NCBI GenBank assembly: GCA_963823845.1
Contig: CAWGND010000013.1
Coordinates: 124,001 to 188,000, forward strand
Source of the DNA: Alloacidobacterium sp963823845
GTDB lineage: Bacteria > Acidobacteriota > Terriglobia > Terriglobales > Acidobacteriaceae
Direction: 5' to 3'
DNA: 64,000 nt
In this document: piece by piece, positions 18,615-27,138 of the stretch
Layout: every line of letters begins with the position of its first letter
Position numbering within the stretch: position 1 is the first letter of the stretch
Program-made: the position numbers and the translations under genes
The notes under the pieces: generated by a model
What the model was told of the DNA's origin: nothing
What the model saw: only the letters and a program-made list of their open reading frames with translations
The model's database searches: none

Positions 18615-19409
18615 TTGATTTGGTGTCATAGATTTTCCCCCATCATTTTTTGTTTTCTGTTGCTGGCCAATATACAGGGTCAAACCTCGCCGAACCAGCC
18701 TGTTCAGAATGCGCCGCAGCTGCCCGCTCCGCATCCCAGTCTCGGTCTTCCGGCAAAACAAAGTCTTACGTATAGTGTCGATTGGCGCGTTTTTCCTGCA
18801 GGTACGGTTACGTTTCATCAGGAGGCGGAGGGCGATATTCAACGCATCACAGTCGTTGGAGATTCGATCGGCGCTGTGAGCCTCATCTATCGTGTCAGCG
18901 ACCGCTTCCAGTCGTCGTTCAACCGTCGCACTGGCTGCTCGAACGGATTCAGTAAGCAGCTGATCGAAGGGCGCCGCCAGGTGAATAGCGATCTGAAGTT
19001 CAATTACGGGCAGGGCAAGGCGATCCTGGATGAGAAGAACCTTGTTTCCGGCATCAGCAAGCACGAGGAGACGGCGATTCCCGCATGCGTGTCTGACTTG
19101 CTGTCGGCTATCTTCTACACGGCATCGCAGCCTCTGCAGATAAGCCAGAGCTTCCAGATTCCTGTTTTTGACGCCGGGAAAACGATTCCCGTCACCATGA
19201 AGATCGAGGGCAAGGAGTCAGTCAAGACAGCGACTGGCACCTACCAGACCGTGCGCGTACAGCCGACCGCGGACGCGGGCGTGGTAAAAAACCGCGGCAA
19301 CATCTGGATCTGGTACACCGACGACGAGCGGCACGTGCCGGTACAGATGCGCGCGCGGTTCTTCTGGGGAACGATAACGTTCAGCCTTACCAGCGTCGAT
19401 CAGAAATAA
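18615..19409 (+). CDS. DUF3108 periplasmic protein
   Basis: About 264 residues opening at a TTG (18615), with a signal peptide IIFCFLLLANIQG and a proline-rich linker. The rest follows the DUF3108 pattern: LTYSVDWRVFPAGTVTF, SDRFQSSFNRRTGCSNGFSKQL, FNYGQGKAI, IPACVSDLLSAIFYTASQPL, IPVFDAGKTIPVTMKI and WIWYTDDERHVPVQMRARFF. Family members sit near LPS genes and are of unproven function in the periplasm or outer membrane. It is the last gene of the waaA run, 17 bases after the ICMT-like gene. Two cysteines (GCSNG and IPACV) could pair. Confidence 0.82.
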   Translation: MIWCHRFSPIIFCFLLLANIQGQTSPNQPVQNAPQLPAPHPSLGLPAKQSLTYSVDWRVFPAGTVTFHQEAEGDIQRITVVGDSIGAVSLIYRVSDRFQSSFNRRTGCSNGFSKQLIEGRRQVNSDLKFNYGQGKAILDEKNLVSGISKHEETAIPACVSDLLSAIFYTASQPLQISQSFQIPVFDAGKTIPVTMKIEGKESVKTATGTYQTVRVQPTADAGVVKNRGNIWIWYTDDERHVPVQMRARFFWGTITFSLTSVDQK

Positions 19410-19410
19410 G

Positions 19411-19776
19411 TTATTGTATTCGGTAGCGCTCGCGCATCAATCGTTGCAGCCGCGGCTTGTAGATCAGGTTATAGGCCAGCTCCTTGTCGGGGAACATGGC
19501 GAGCGCAGCGCGCCGGCTGTCGGCTACCATCTCGGCGGCTTCATCCACGGTGAGGGTGCCATCCTGGCTGATGACGGACATCACCATATTCATCATCATC
19601 TGCAGGCGGCGGATTTTACGCTGTTCTTCGCGCAGCTCTTCCGGGGTCTGGCGTGAAGATTCATTTGTTGCGGGGGAGTTGATGTGTTTATGTGGAAGGT
19701 CGCGGTTGCCATCAACTTCACTTGGGCCCATTCTTGTCCTCCATAGGCGACGTTTTGGGGCTTGCTTTTCCGTCAT
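19411..19776 (-). CDS. Small conserved-type protein of unknown function
   Basis: 121 residues, soluble and rich in basic and Met residues. The N-terminal half is low in structure (KQAPKRRLWRTRMGPSEVDG). The C-terminal half is predicted helical: TPEELREEQRKIRRLQMMMN, then DEAAEMVADSRRAALAMFPD and a basic end. It has no motif I can name. It lies 63 bp downstream of the decayed comEC on the same strand and converges on the DUF3108 gene with one base between the stops. The continuous frame with ordinary codon use supports a real gene. Confidence 0.6.
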   Translation of the reverse strand: MTEKQAPKRRLWRTRMGPSEVDGNRDLPHKHINSPATNESSRQTPEELREEQRKIRRLQMMMNMVMSVISQDGTLTVDEAAEMVADSRRAALAMFPDKELAYNLIYKPRLQRLMRERYRIQ

Positions 19777-19839
19777 CGTACAACGCTAGCGTTTGCTCTG
19801 AAAACTGAAAAGATGCCCCGCGTGACCGAATTGGCACGC

Positions 19840-22520
19840 TTAGGGGGACGGAATCTGATTCCATCCGGCTGCCGTGACATGCTTTCCATCCAAGTAAAAG
19901 GTGGAAGCCCCAAGCAAGTCTGTGCGATACGTCTGAACGTGCGCAGCTTCGAGCTTTTCAAGCGTCTCAAGTTTGGGATGTCCGTAGTAGTTGTGTTGAC
20001 CGACGGAGATGGCCGCATACGAGGGCGATACTGCTGCAAGAAATCCGGGCGTGGTGGATGTTTTGCTGCCATGATGGCCCACCTTTAACAAGTCGGAGTG
20101 CAGGCCGCCCAGGGCAGCCATGCCCGCTTCGCTGGGCGCTTCGGCATCGCATTCCAGTAATGCCGAGGTCTCGCCGTAGCTCACACGCAGCACGAGAATC
20201 GTCATTGCTGGCCGCGTTTTTGGGAGCGTAGCCGGGCGCCGGCGAAAGGACGCGAAATCCCGCGCTCCCGACGCGAAACGAATCGCCTGCGACATATCTT
20301 TTTGTTCTGATGCCGAGTGCTTCCGCTTCGTGCATAAGCCGCTCATAGGCCGGTGAGTCCGGATTGCGTCCAATCCACAGCTCGCCTGGACGGAAATTCT
20401 CAAGCACCGCCGGCATGCCGCCGATGTGGTCGGCATGAGCATGCGTGATCGCGACCGCATCCAGCCTGCGAATGCCTCGTGCCCACAAGACCTGTGATAC
20501 CACATCTTCACCCATGTCGAATTTTGAATCACCTGACGCACCGGCAATGCCGCCTGCGTCAACCAGTAGTGTCTTCCCCTCGGGCGTGACCACCAGCAGT
20601 GAGTCGCCTTGTCCGACGTCGATAGTTGTCACTTCAAGAGCACCGGGACGATAGAGTATGTGGTGTGGCAGGATTGCGATGGCCGCGGATGCTGCCAGCG
20701 CGGTCAAGGCGATCGTGATCGCAAGATTTCGCTGCCGGATGACCCATATCGCAAATGCAGTGCCGGCCATCCACAGAACAATGGCCAAGATTGATGGGGT
20801 TGGCGTGCGCAAATCGCCTCCCGTCGAATTCGCAAACAGATGTACCGCCGCCAACACTGCATGCAGCAAGGCTGCAGTTACGGCGGCTGGCGCGATTGCA
20901 ACCGCAGGCAAGATGAGGACAGCAAGCAGAGTGAGAATTGCGGATGGGAGCAGAATGCTGAGCATGGGAACAACAAGAAGATTCACCGGCAGCGCGACTG
21001 CGGTAATGCGATGAAAATAGAGCGCCATCGGTAACGACATAACAAGCTCCACGATGACGGAGACAAGCAACAGTTCCAGCGCACGTAGCGATACGCGCAC
21101 AAGGAACGGAATACAGTTGGACAGGCGGCGGCCAACGAGCAGGCGCGCATGCTCGACAACGAGTCTCAGGCTTACTCGAAACTGCGCGACACCTGGCGGT
21201 AACGCTGGGTCAATCGGCAAGACCCAGAGGTCGCGCAGCGCTGTGATATAAGGCGCAAAGGTCTTCTCCGCAATGGGTACGGCGATACCCGCAATCGCTA
21301 AGACGGACAGGAGCGTCATTTGAAATCCGACATCAAACAACGCAAGCGGATTCATCGCGAGCAGGGCAAGGGCCGCAAAGGCAATTGCGTTCAGCGTGCT
21401 GCGTTCACGCCATAACAGCCGCCCGAAGAGAAAGAGCGTGATCATCCAGAACGAGCGCTGAACCGGCTGGCCGTATCCGGTAAACAGCGCATAGCAGAAT
21501 GCGAGCAGGATCGTGATGCAGGTGGCTGCAATGCGCGGCATTCGAATCATTTTTGCGATGAAAAAGATGAGTCCGGCGAAGATTGCCAGATGCCATTCCG
21601 GAGACAACGAGTAAGTGGAAAGCCCCTGTGCGCTCGAAGCCGGTACGCACTCCGCGGGAGAGATAACTGCGATCGCCGGTCAGCATGGCCGTCAGCATCG
21701 TTGCATCTTCGCGGCTCAGCCGAGAGAAGGCCGGAAGCTTTGCAGACGACTGCTGCTCTCCCGCGAATCCAATCAGGCGCATGCTTGCGTTCAGTTGCAC
21801 CGTGTGCAGCCAGCAGGGAAGCGTTGCATGGGCCGCCCTGGAAACAGTGCTGAACGCAGCTGCTTTGCCACTGCCGAATGCGCCGATTCCTTCGTCGAGC
21901 ATGTATCCACGCTCGTTCCACGCCCCGGGATCGAGGTATCGTTCCGGCTGCCGCATGGTCACCGCTGCGCGTATGGTATCGGCACGTACGACGAGCGGAA
22001 GCGAGGCATCAAGTGGCGCATAAAGGGTGAGGGAGAGGCCGCCTGCAAGTGGCTGCGTCTTGCCATCACTCGCAGTCACAGAAGTCAGCTTCACCTGTAT
22101 TTGCTGGCTCTGCTCTTCGCGTGTTTTGTCGGAGAACGGAAGTGAGGATTAGATGTGCCGCACTGGTCCGAGCCTGACCACCATTCCTTCGATGACGCGT
22201 TGCGTTCCGTCTGCGAGTTGTACAAGCGGGGTTTGCGGGTCGGGTCGTGGCGCACCTTCGGCGCAGAAGGCTCCAAGGAGCACAAAGACTGCGCCAAGTG
22301 GCAGCAGCGAAACGCTCCGCGCCTTGTAAGCTGCAAATAGAGAGACGGCGGCGCAAAGCAGGATCCCGAAGAGCAGCAGCACGGGCGCGAGCCACACACA
22401 GCGCGAGACAAAGATGCCGCACGAAAAACAAAGAGCCGTAAAAAGGAGCGGAACAAAATGAAATCGTAGTGGCTCAGTGGCGGGTGAAAACGGCGCGGCT
22501 TGAGTTGCTGCCTGCGGCAT
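19840..22520 (-). pseudogene. comEC: comEC/rec2 DNA-uptake channel, disrupted by one nonsense codon and two frameshifts
   Basis: The intact protein would have about 890 residues and conduct single-stranded DNA across the inner membrane during transformation. Parts in order: N-terminal helices and DUF4131-like beta domain (22520-21600), the competence-domain helices containing GAFHLLVVSGM then HLAIFAGLIF, and a C-terminal metallo-beta-lactamase-like domain with IDVGQGDSLLVV and THAHADHIGGM, ending in KVGHHGSKTSTTPGFL. Lesions: TAA at 22151-22149 in the first frame, after VRLGPVRHI; an extra G in ATGGCATCTGG at about 21593, which splits the SGMHLAIF motif; and an extra base at about 20198, after SNDDS, before VLRVSYGETSALL. 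Each joins neatly once repaired. The gene is almost certainly non-functional unless several errors coincide. Confidence 0.88.
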
Positions 22521-22551
22521 GGCTATTACCTCAGCAGGGCGTTAGCAGACC

Positions 22552-23820
22552 TCAACCGAGCGACAGCATCGTGACGCTTTCAAGATGAAAGGTCTGCGGA
22601 AACAGGTCCACCATGTGCATGGTTCTGAGGTGATAGCCGGATTCTACCAACGCACGCAGATCGCGCGAGAGCGTTGCCGGGTCGCAGGAGACATAAATGA
22701 TGGTCCGCGGCCTTACTTTGGTAAGCACGGAGACGACGCTGCTTCCAAGTCCCGTGCGCGGCGGGTCAACGACGATCAGATCCGGCGCCGTTCCACGCTG
22801 CTGGCGCAGAAACTCCAGCGTGCCGCTTCGCACCGTTTTGTATGAGTTGCCAGAAAGATTCTGCTGCAGATCGTTCCACGAGGATGGAGCAGCTTCGACC
22901 GCAACGACCTTCTCAAATCGCTGGCTCAGCGCCTGAGCAAAGAGTCCAACGCCGGCATATAAGTCCCAGACAACTCTGCCGGTAAAATCCGTAGTGACAA
23001 GCTTAACCAGCCGGTCGACTAGAAATCGGTTTACCTGGAAAAACGCGTCTGCGCTTACGCGATATGCGAATTCGGCTACTCGATAAGTAAGCGCCTGCGC
23101 TCCCCATTCTCCCATTTTCTTTTCCGGAAACTTGGCGTCCCCGGGCGCGAAGACAGTAGCACCCGCAAGTGCTGGAAGTTCCTGCCGCAGCGCCTCGCAA
23201 AATCCTCTGAGTGTTGAAGACAAGTTCCGGATCTGCCGTCGAACCCAAAGCGAGACGAGCAGCTCACTCTCACTCCCGTTCGTGAAAAATTCGATTGCCT
23301 CGAATTCGCGCATGAACTCAACATCGACGTGGGTCACCAGTCCAACGGCGCGCTCCAGCAGGGGAGCAGCGATCGGGCATCGGCGCACTGGCAGATTCGC
23401 GTGCGAGGCGCGTTTCTTGTAACAGAGCGCAAAGGGCTCCCGTTGCACGTGCAGGCGCACGCGATTGCGATAAGCGAGCGGCTCCGCATCAATCGGAACG
23501 ATCTCAGGAAGCGGTGCGAGCCGCGCCCTATCCAATGTCTCCCGCAGTATGGTCAGCTTCAGGGCGATCTGCTGAGCGTAGGTCGCATGTTGATATTGGC
23601 AGCCGCCACACTGGCCAAAGTATTCACACGGCGGAGCTGTCCTCTCAATCGATGGTTCTAGCACGGCATCAAGCTCAGCGTTGGCGAATCTGCGTTTGTC
23701 TTCGGTAACATGCACTTCTACCACTTCACCCGGCAGCGTGAACGGAACAAAAACAGCCTTGCCCTCGGCGCGCGCCAGCCCCGCTCCGCCATACACGCTC
23801 TTTTCTATCTGTAGCTTCAT
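22552..23820 (-). CDS. rlmD: RlmD-like 23S rRNA (uracil-C5) methyltransferase
   Basis: A 422-residue SAM-dependent RNA m5U methyltransferase of the RumA/TrmA class. An N-terminal TRAM-like domain (residues 1-55) is followed by iron-sulfur cysteines C65, C71, C74 and C148. The methyltransferase domain shows VVWDLYAGVGLFAQALS (SAM site), VVDPPRTGLG and the catalytic cysteine in YVSCDPATLSRDL. The C-terminal DLFPQTFHLESV carries the general base Glu. Such enzymes modify U1939 or U747 of 23S rRNA or U54 of tRNA; since trmFO is present for U54, an rRNA target is more likely. The start overlaps the stop of the upstream unknown gene as ATGA. Confidence 0.9.
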   Translation of the reverse strand: MKLQIEKSVYGGAGLARAEGKAVFVPFTLPGEVVEVHVTEDKRRFANAELDAVLEPSIERTAPPCEYFGQCGGCQYQHATYAQQIALKLTILRETLDRARLAPLPEIVPIDAEPLAYRNRVRLHVQREPFALCYKKRASHANLPVRRCPIAAPLLERAVGLVTHVDVEFMREFEAIEFFTNGSESELLVSLWVRRQIRNLSSTLRGFCEALRQELPALAGATVFAPGDAKFPEKKMGEWGAQALTYRVAEFAYRVSADAFFQVNRFLVDRLVKLVTTDFTGRVVWDLYAGVGLFAQALSQRFEKVVAVEAAPSSWNDLQQNLSGNSYKTVRSGTLEFLRQQRGTAPDLIVVDPPRTGLGSSVVSVLTKVRPRTIIYVSCDPATLSRDLRALVESGYHLRTMHMVDLFPQTFHLESVTMLSLG

Positions 23821-24521
23821 GACTGGCTCATGTAGAAGAGGCTTATGCGTGGCAGTCGGTATTTTTCGAATAACCGCTTGTGTAGAAACTGCTGCTCAAT
23901 CTGCCGGATCTGCACCGCCTGCATCCGCCTGCGATACGGGGCCAACTCGCGCGCGGCCTGCTCGCGGACCATTGTCAGATCAGCCTCGGACGTCGTTGTC
24001 AGCAGCGTGGCGAAGAGCTTTTCTTCAAGTACCGTGAGCGTCCGCTCCAGCGTTTCGAGGTTCGGTTGCTCCGTGCGAGCGCCCATGGCCAGTCCCCGTA
24101 GCCGCTGGCTCATTTCATGAGCTGTCTCCTTCGCGATGCCGGTCAGTGTTGCCGACAGAAGCTCGTCCGCGCATGCCTCCAGGTGGGCTACGATGCGGCC
24201 CGCTTCAAAGCCAGGGGCCGGTTGATCGTCGCGAACAGGGGCGGCGCCAATCAACGCTTCCTTTATCTCATCGACCGCAGTCATGACCTCCTGCGCGCAA
24301 TAAGCCAGGCCGTTCACGCGACGCACGCGCGCCCGCGATTTGCGGGATTCATATTTTTCAAATGCGGCGTCAATGCCGCGCAATACTGCAGCAAGCGGTA
24401 CGCCTGCCTCGCGCCACGTTTCAATCAACGCCCAGTCCAGCGTTGAGAGCAGAAGCAGCGATCCGCGCCGCCGCTGAAAGTGCTCCTCGATTTCCGTGAA
24501 GTAGTTGAAATAGTTTTCCAA
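23817..24521 (-). CDS. Helical protein of unknown function in the coaX-rlmD run
   Basis: 234 residues, soluble, predicted almost entirely helical. It begins MENYFNYFTEIEEHFQRRRG, then LLSTLDWALIETWREAGVPL (resembling a small winged or helical domain), a basic KYESRKSRARVRRVNGLAYC segment and a long alpha region ending KRLFEKYRLPRISLFYMSQS. I do not recognise a family. Its place between coaX and rlmD, with a 4-base overlap with rlmD and 12 bases from coaX, suggests a cotranscribed housekeeping role in this lineage. The N-terminal part resembles proteins that accompany RNA or ribosome genes only in general character; no function is claimed. Confidence 0.75.
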   Translation of the reverse strand: MENYFNYFTEIEEHFQRRRGSLLLLSTLDWALIETWREAGVPLAAVLRGIDAAFEKYESRKSRARVRRVNGLAYCAQEVMTAVDEIKEALIGAAPVRDDQPAPGFEAGRIVAHLEACADELLSATLTGIAKETAHEMSQRLRGLAMGARTEQPNLETLERTLTVLEEKLFATLLTTTSEADLTMVREQAARELAPYRRRMQAVQIRQIEQQFLHKRLFEKYRLPRISLFYMSQS

Positions 24522-24533
24522 AGTACGACGATA

Positions 24534-25364
24534 TCAGGAGTGCGACGGCTGCGCCTCGGCCGCATTCGCGGCGCTCTTCGCGTTGTGATTGCGCTCGTAG
24601 ATGATGCGCAGGCCATCGAGCGTGAGCATGTCATTTACTTCCGAGATGTATTTCGACTCATCCGCGATGAGTCGAGCGAGTCCTCCAGTGGCGACACATC
24701 TTGTCTCCGCGCCGAGCTTGGCGATCATGCGTTCAAGAATGCTGTCGACCAGGCCGATATGCCCATAGAAGAGACCGATCTGCAGATTGTCGACGGTGTT
24801 GGTGCCAATAATCTTCGCTGGCTTCTTGATCTCAACACGCGGCAGCCGCGCCGCCCGCGCGAAAAGTGCTTCCGCCGATATGTTCAGTCCCGGCGCAATC
24901 GCGCCACCGAGAAACTCGCCCTTCTTAGAAATCACATCAAAGTTCGTAGCCGTGCCAAAGTCCACCACGATGCAAGGACCGCCGTATTTATGAAACGCAC
25001 CAACACAGTTGGCTACGCGGTCAGCGCCTACCTCGCTGGGATTGTCGGTCAAGATCGGCAGGCCAGTCTTGACTCCAGGTTCGATGAAGAGCGGCTTGTG
25101 ATGAAAATAGCGCTCGCAGAAGACGCGCAGGATCCAGTCCATTGGGGGCACGACCGATGCAACCACGATATCGCTGACGGTGCTGCTATCCACGCCCTTG
25201 CTCTGAAGAAGGCTCTGCACTAGGATGCCGTACTCATCCGCGGTTTGTGTCTGCCGCGTGCTGATGCGCCAGGTCGCGCGCAGATCGCCGACGCGCCCGT
25301 CGCCGTGTATCGGATAAAGCGCGATGACCGTGTTTGTGTTGTTTACATTCAGTACGAGGAGCAT
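24534..25364 (-). CDS. coaX: CoaX, type III pantothenate kinase
   Basis: 276 residues, ASKHA fold, the first step of coenzyme A synthesis, needing a monovalent cation and not inhibited by CoA in studied members. Motifs: LVLNVNNTNTVIALY (phosphate 1), TDNPSEVGADRVANCVGAF (pantothenate/dimer region), VVDFGTATNFDVI (phosphate 2), GGAIAPGLNISAEALF and RCVATGGLARLI. The phosphate-1 motif reads N-V-N-N-T-N where most family members have D-V-G-N-T-N, so the first Asp is Asn here and Gly is Asn. It abuts birA directly (stop then ATG with no gap). Confidence 0.93.
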   Translation of the reverse strand: MLLVLNVNNTNTVIALYPIHGDGRVGDLRATWRISTRQTQTADEYGILVQSLLQSKGVDSSTVSDIVVASVVPPMDWILRVFCERYFHHKPLFIEPGVKTGLPILTDNPSEVGADRVANCVGAFHKYGGPCIVVDFGTATNFDVISKKGEFLGGAIAPGLNISAEALFARAARLPRVEIKKPAKIIGTNTVDNLQIGLFYGHIGLVDSILERMIAKLGAETRCVATGGLARLIADESKYISEVNDMLTLDGLRIIYERNHNAKSAANAAEAQPSHS

Positions 25365-26192
25365 CTATTTCCTACGGGTCTCTTTCATTTCGCGAACGCC
25401 GCCCGAGAAGACAGTACGCAACCCCTGCGGCGTACGCACCTGCAGAAAGCCGCGCGCATCCAGTCCTTCAGTCATGCCCTCGAAGCCTTCTATCTCCTCC
25501 ACGCGTACCTGTTTGCCGCGCACCCAGCTTGATGCCCGCTCCAATCGCTCAAGAACGGACTGTCTGGCGACGTTCATATCGGTGGAATCAGAAAGCGCGA
25601 GCACTTCGCGATGAAGTGATTGTAGCAGGGCGATCAGCAGTTCCTGGCGCGGCCACGCGCGTCCGGTTTCGATATGCAGAGATGTGGCAATGCTGCCAAA
25701 CTCCGGCGGAAATTGTCGCTGATGCACGTTGATTCCAATGCCGACGACGAGATGTCGGATGCGCGTTACTTCTGCATTCAGTTCGGTGAGAATCCCGCAG
25801 AATTTGCGCGGCCCGAAAAGCAAGTCATTGGGCCAGCGAAGATCGCATACAAGGGAAGTAACCTGCATCACCGCATCGCGCACGGCGAGCCCGGCGGCGA
25901 GTGAAAGCCACAGCACGTCTGCGGGAGGAATGCGTGGGCGCAGAAGGACGCTTACATAGAGCCCCGAGCCGGGTGGCGACGACCACTCATGGGCTCCGCG
26001 TCCACGTCCGGCGGTTTGCTCATCAGCAAAATAAACGGAGCCTTCAGGAGCGTTCGCTTCGCCTTCCTGCATGGCATACGTATTGGTCGAGTGGATTGTA
26101 GGAAAGAAGTGCAGCTTGCCCGCGAACGGCGTTCCGGTGAGGGCATGATCGAGCACTGGAATGTCGAACGGGTCGGCAAACGTATCCAGCAT
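25365..26192 (-). CDS. birA: BirA, biotin-protein ligase (catalytic type without HTH)
   Basis: 275 residues that attach biotin to the carrier domain of acetyl-CoA carboxylase through biotinyl-AMP. The biotin/AMP loop is TAGRGRGAHEWSSPPGSGLY, with LRWPNDLLFGPRKFCGIL and VGIGINVHQ following, and a C-terminal SH3-like subdomain with SWVRGKQVRVEE. The usual N-terminal DNA-binding winged helix of the E. coli enzyme is absent, so it should not act as the bio repressor. The N-terminal 40 residues are an extension before the catalytic HSTNTYAM strand. It is part of nadC-birA-coaX. Confidence 0.93.
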   Translation of the reverse strand: MLDTFADPFDIPVLDHALTGTPFAGKLHFFPTIHSTNTYAMQEGEANAPEGSVYFADEQTAGRGRGAHEWSSPPGSGLYVSVLLRPRIPPADVLWLSLAAGLAVRDAVMQVTSLVCDLRWPNDLLFGPRKFCGILTELNAEVTRIRHLVVGIGINVHQRQFPPEFGSIATSLHIETGRAWPRQELLIALLQSLHREVLALSDSTDMNVARQSVLERLERASSWVRGKQVRVEEIEGFEGMTEGLDARGFLQVRTPQGLRTVFSGGVREMKETRRK

Positions 26193-26238
26193 TGTTGGGA
26201 GTCTTTCCCTTCAGTCCGTTCAGGTCAGAATGACGGAG

Positions 26239-27123
26239 TCAATAAATCTCGGCGGTAATTTTCATGCTCAAGTCCACTGCGACAGCAGAATGCGTCAGCG
26301 CTCCCACTGATATGTAATCGACACCGGCGAGTGCGTAGCTGTGGATGTTTTCGAGCAGGATTCCACCCGAGGCTTCAATGGGAATCGTGAGTCCGCGGCC
26401 GCGCACGATGCCGACGGCCTTCTTTACCTCGGCGGGCGTCATGTTATCGAGCAGCAGCGACTCGGCTCCGTTGTCGAGGGCCTTTTCCAGCTCCTCGAAG
26501 CTGCGCACTTCAATGTCAATCGTCTGTCCCGGCTTGCGCAGTTCGTGCGCGCGCTGCAGTACCTTTTCGATGCCTCCGCCAAGGGAAATATGATTGTTCT
26601 TGATCAGGATGCCGTCGGACAGATCAAGGCGGTGGTTCTCGCCCCCGCCGCAGCGGACGGCGTATTTGTCCAGAATGCGCAGCCCCGGAATCGTCTTGCG
26701 CGTGTCCAGCACGCGAGCGCCGGTTCCGGAAATTGCGTCCACATACTGGCGAGTCATCGTGGAGATGCCGCTCATACGCTGCATCAGGTTCAAAATGACC
26801 CGTTCGCAGGCGAGAATCACGCGCGCATTGTGGCGAATCACGGCGATCGCCTGGCCCTTCTTCACGCGCACGCCCTCAAAGATTTCCGGATGGCTCACCA
26901 CTTCGTAACGGCCACTGTTACGGTTATCGAGCCGCGCGAAGATCTCGAGAAAGCGAGGGATGCAGCCGAGCCCGGAGATAACACAATCCTGCTTGCTGAT
27001 AATCGTGGCCGAAGCGAGCAGGTTGGGATCAATGGTGACTGCCGTTGTGACGTCCCTAGTGGCTTTGTCCTCCACCAGCGCCTGCTCCAGGATTGCCTCA
27101 ATCCGCCTGCTTTTCCAATCCAT
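26239..27123 (-). CDS. nadC: NadC, quinolinate phosphoribosyltransferase
   Basis: 294 residues; it makes nicotinate mononucleotide from quinolinate and PRPP with loss of CO2, in NAD synthesis. Family motifs: RDVTT near residue 23, LNLMQRMSGISTMTRQYVD, RVLDTRKTIPGLR, KYAVRCGGGENHRLDLSD (quinolinate-binding Arg/His), ILIKNNHI, IDIEVRSFEELEKAL, LLDNM and IEASGGI. All catalytic Lys and Arg positions I know in the family appear present. It lies 15 bases downstream of valS on the same strand; a weak copy of the dispersed repeat separates it from birA. Confidence 0.95.
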   Translation of the reverse strand: MDWKSRRIEAILEQALVEDKATRDVTTAVTIDPNLLASATIISKQDCVISGLGCIPRFLEIFARLDNRNSGRYEVVSHPEIFEGVRVKKGQAIAVIRHNARVILACERVILNLMQRMSGISTMTRQYVDAISGTGARVLDTRKTIPGLRILDKYAVRCGGGENHRLDLSDGILIKNNHISLGGGIEKVLQRAHELRKPGQTIDIEVRSFEELEKALDNGAESLLLDNMTPAEVKKAVGIVRGRGLTIPIEASGGILLENIHSYALAGVDYISVGALTHSAVAVDLSMKITAEIY

Positions 27124-27138
27124 TCCGCTCCTCTACCG

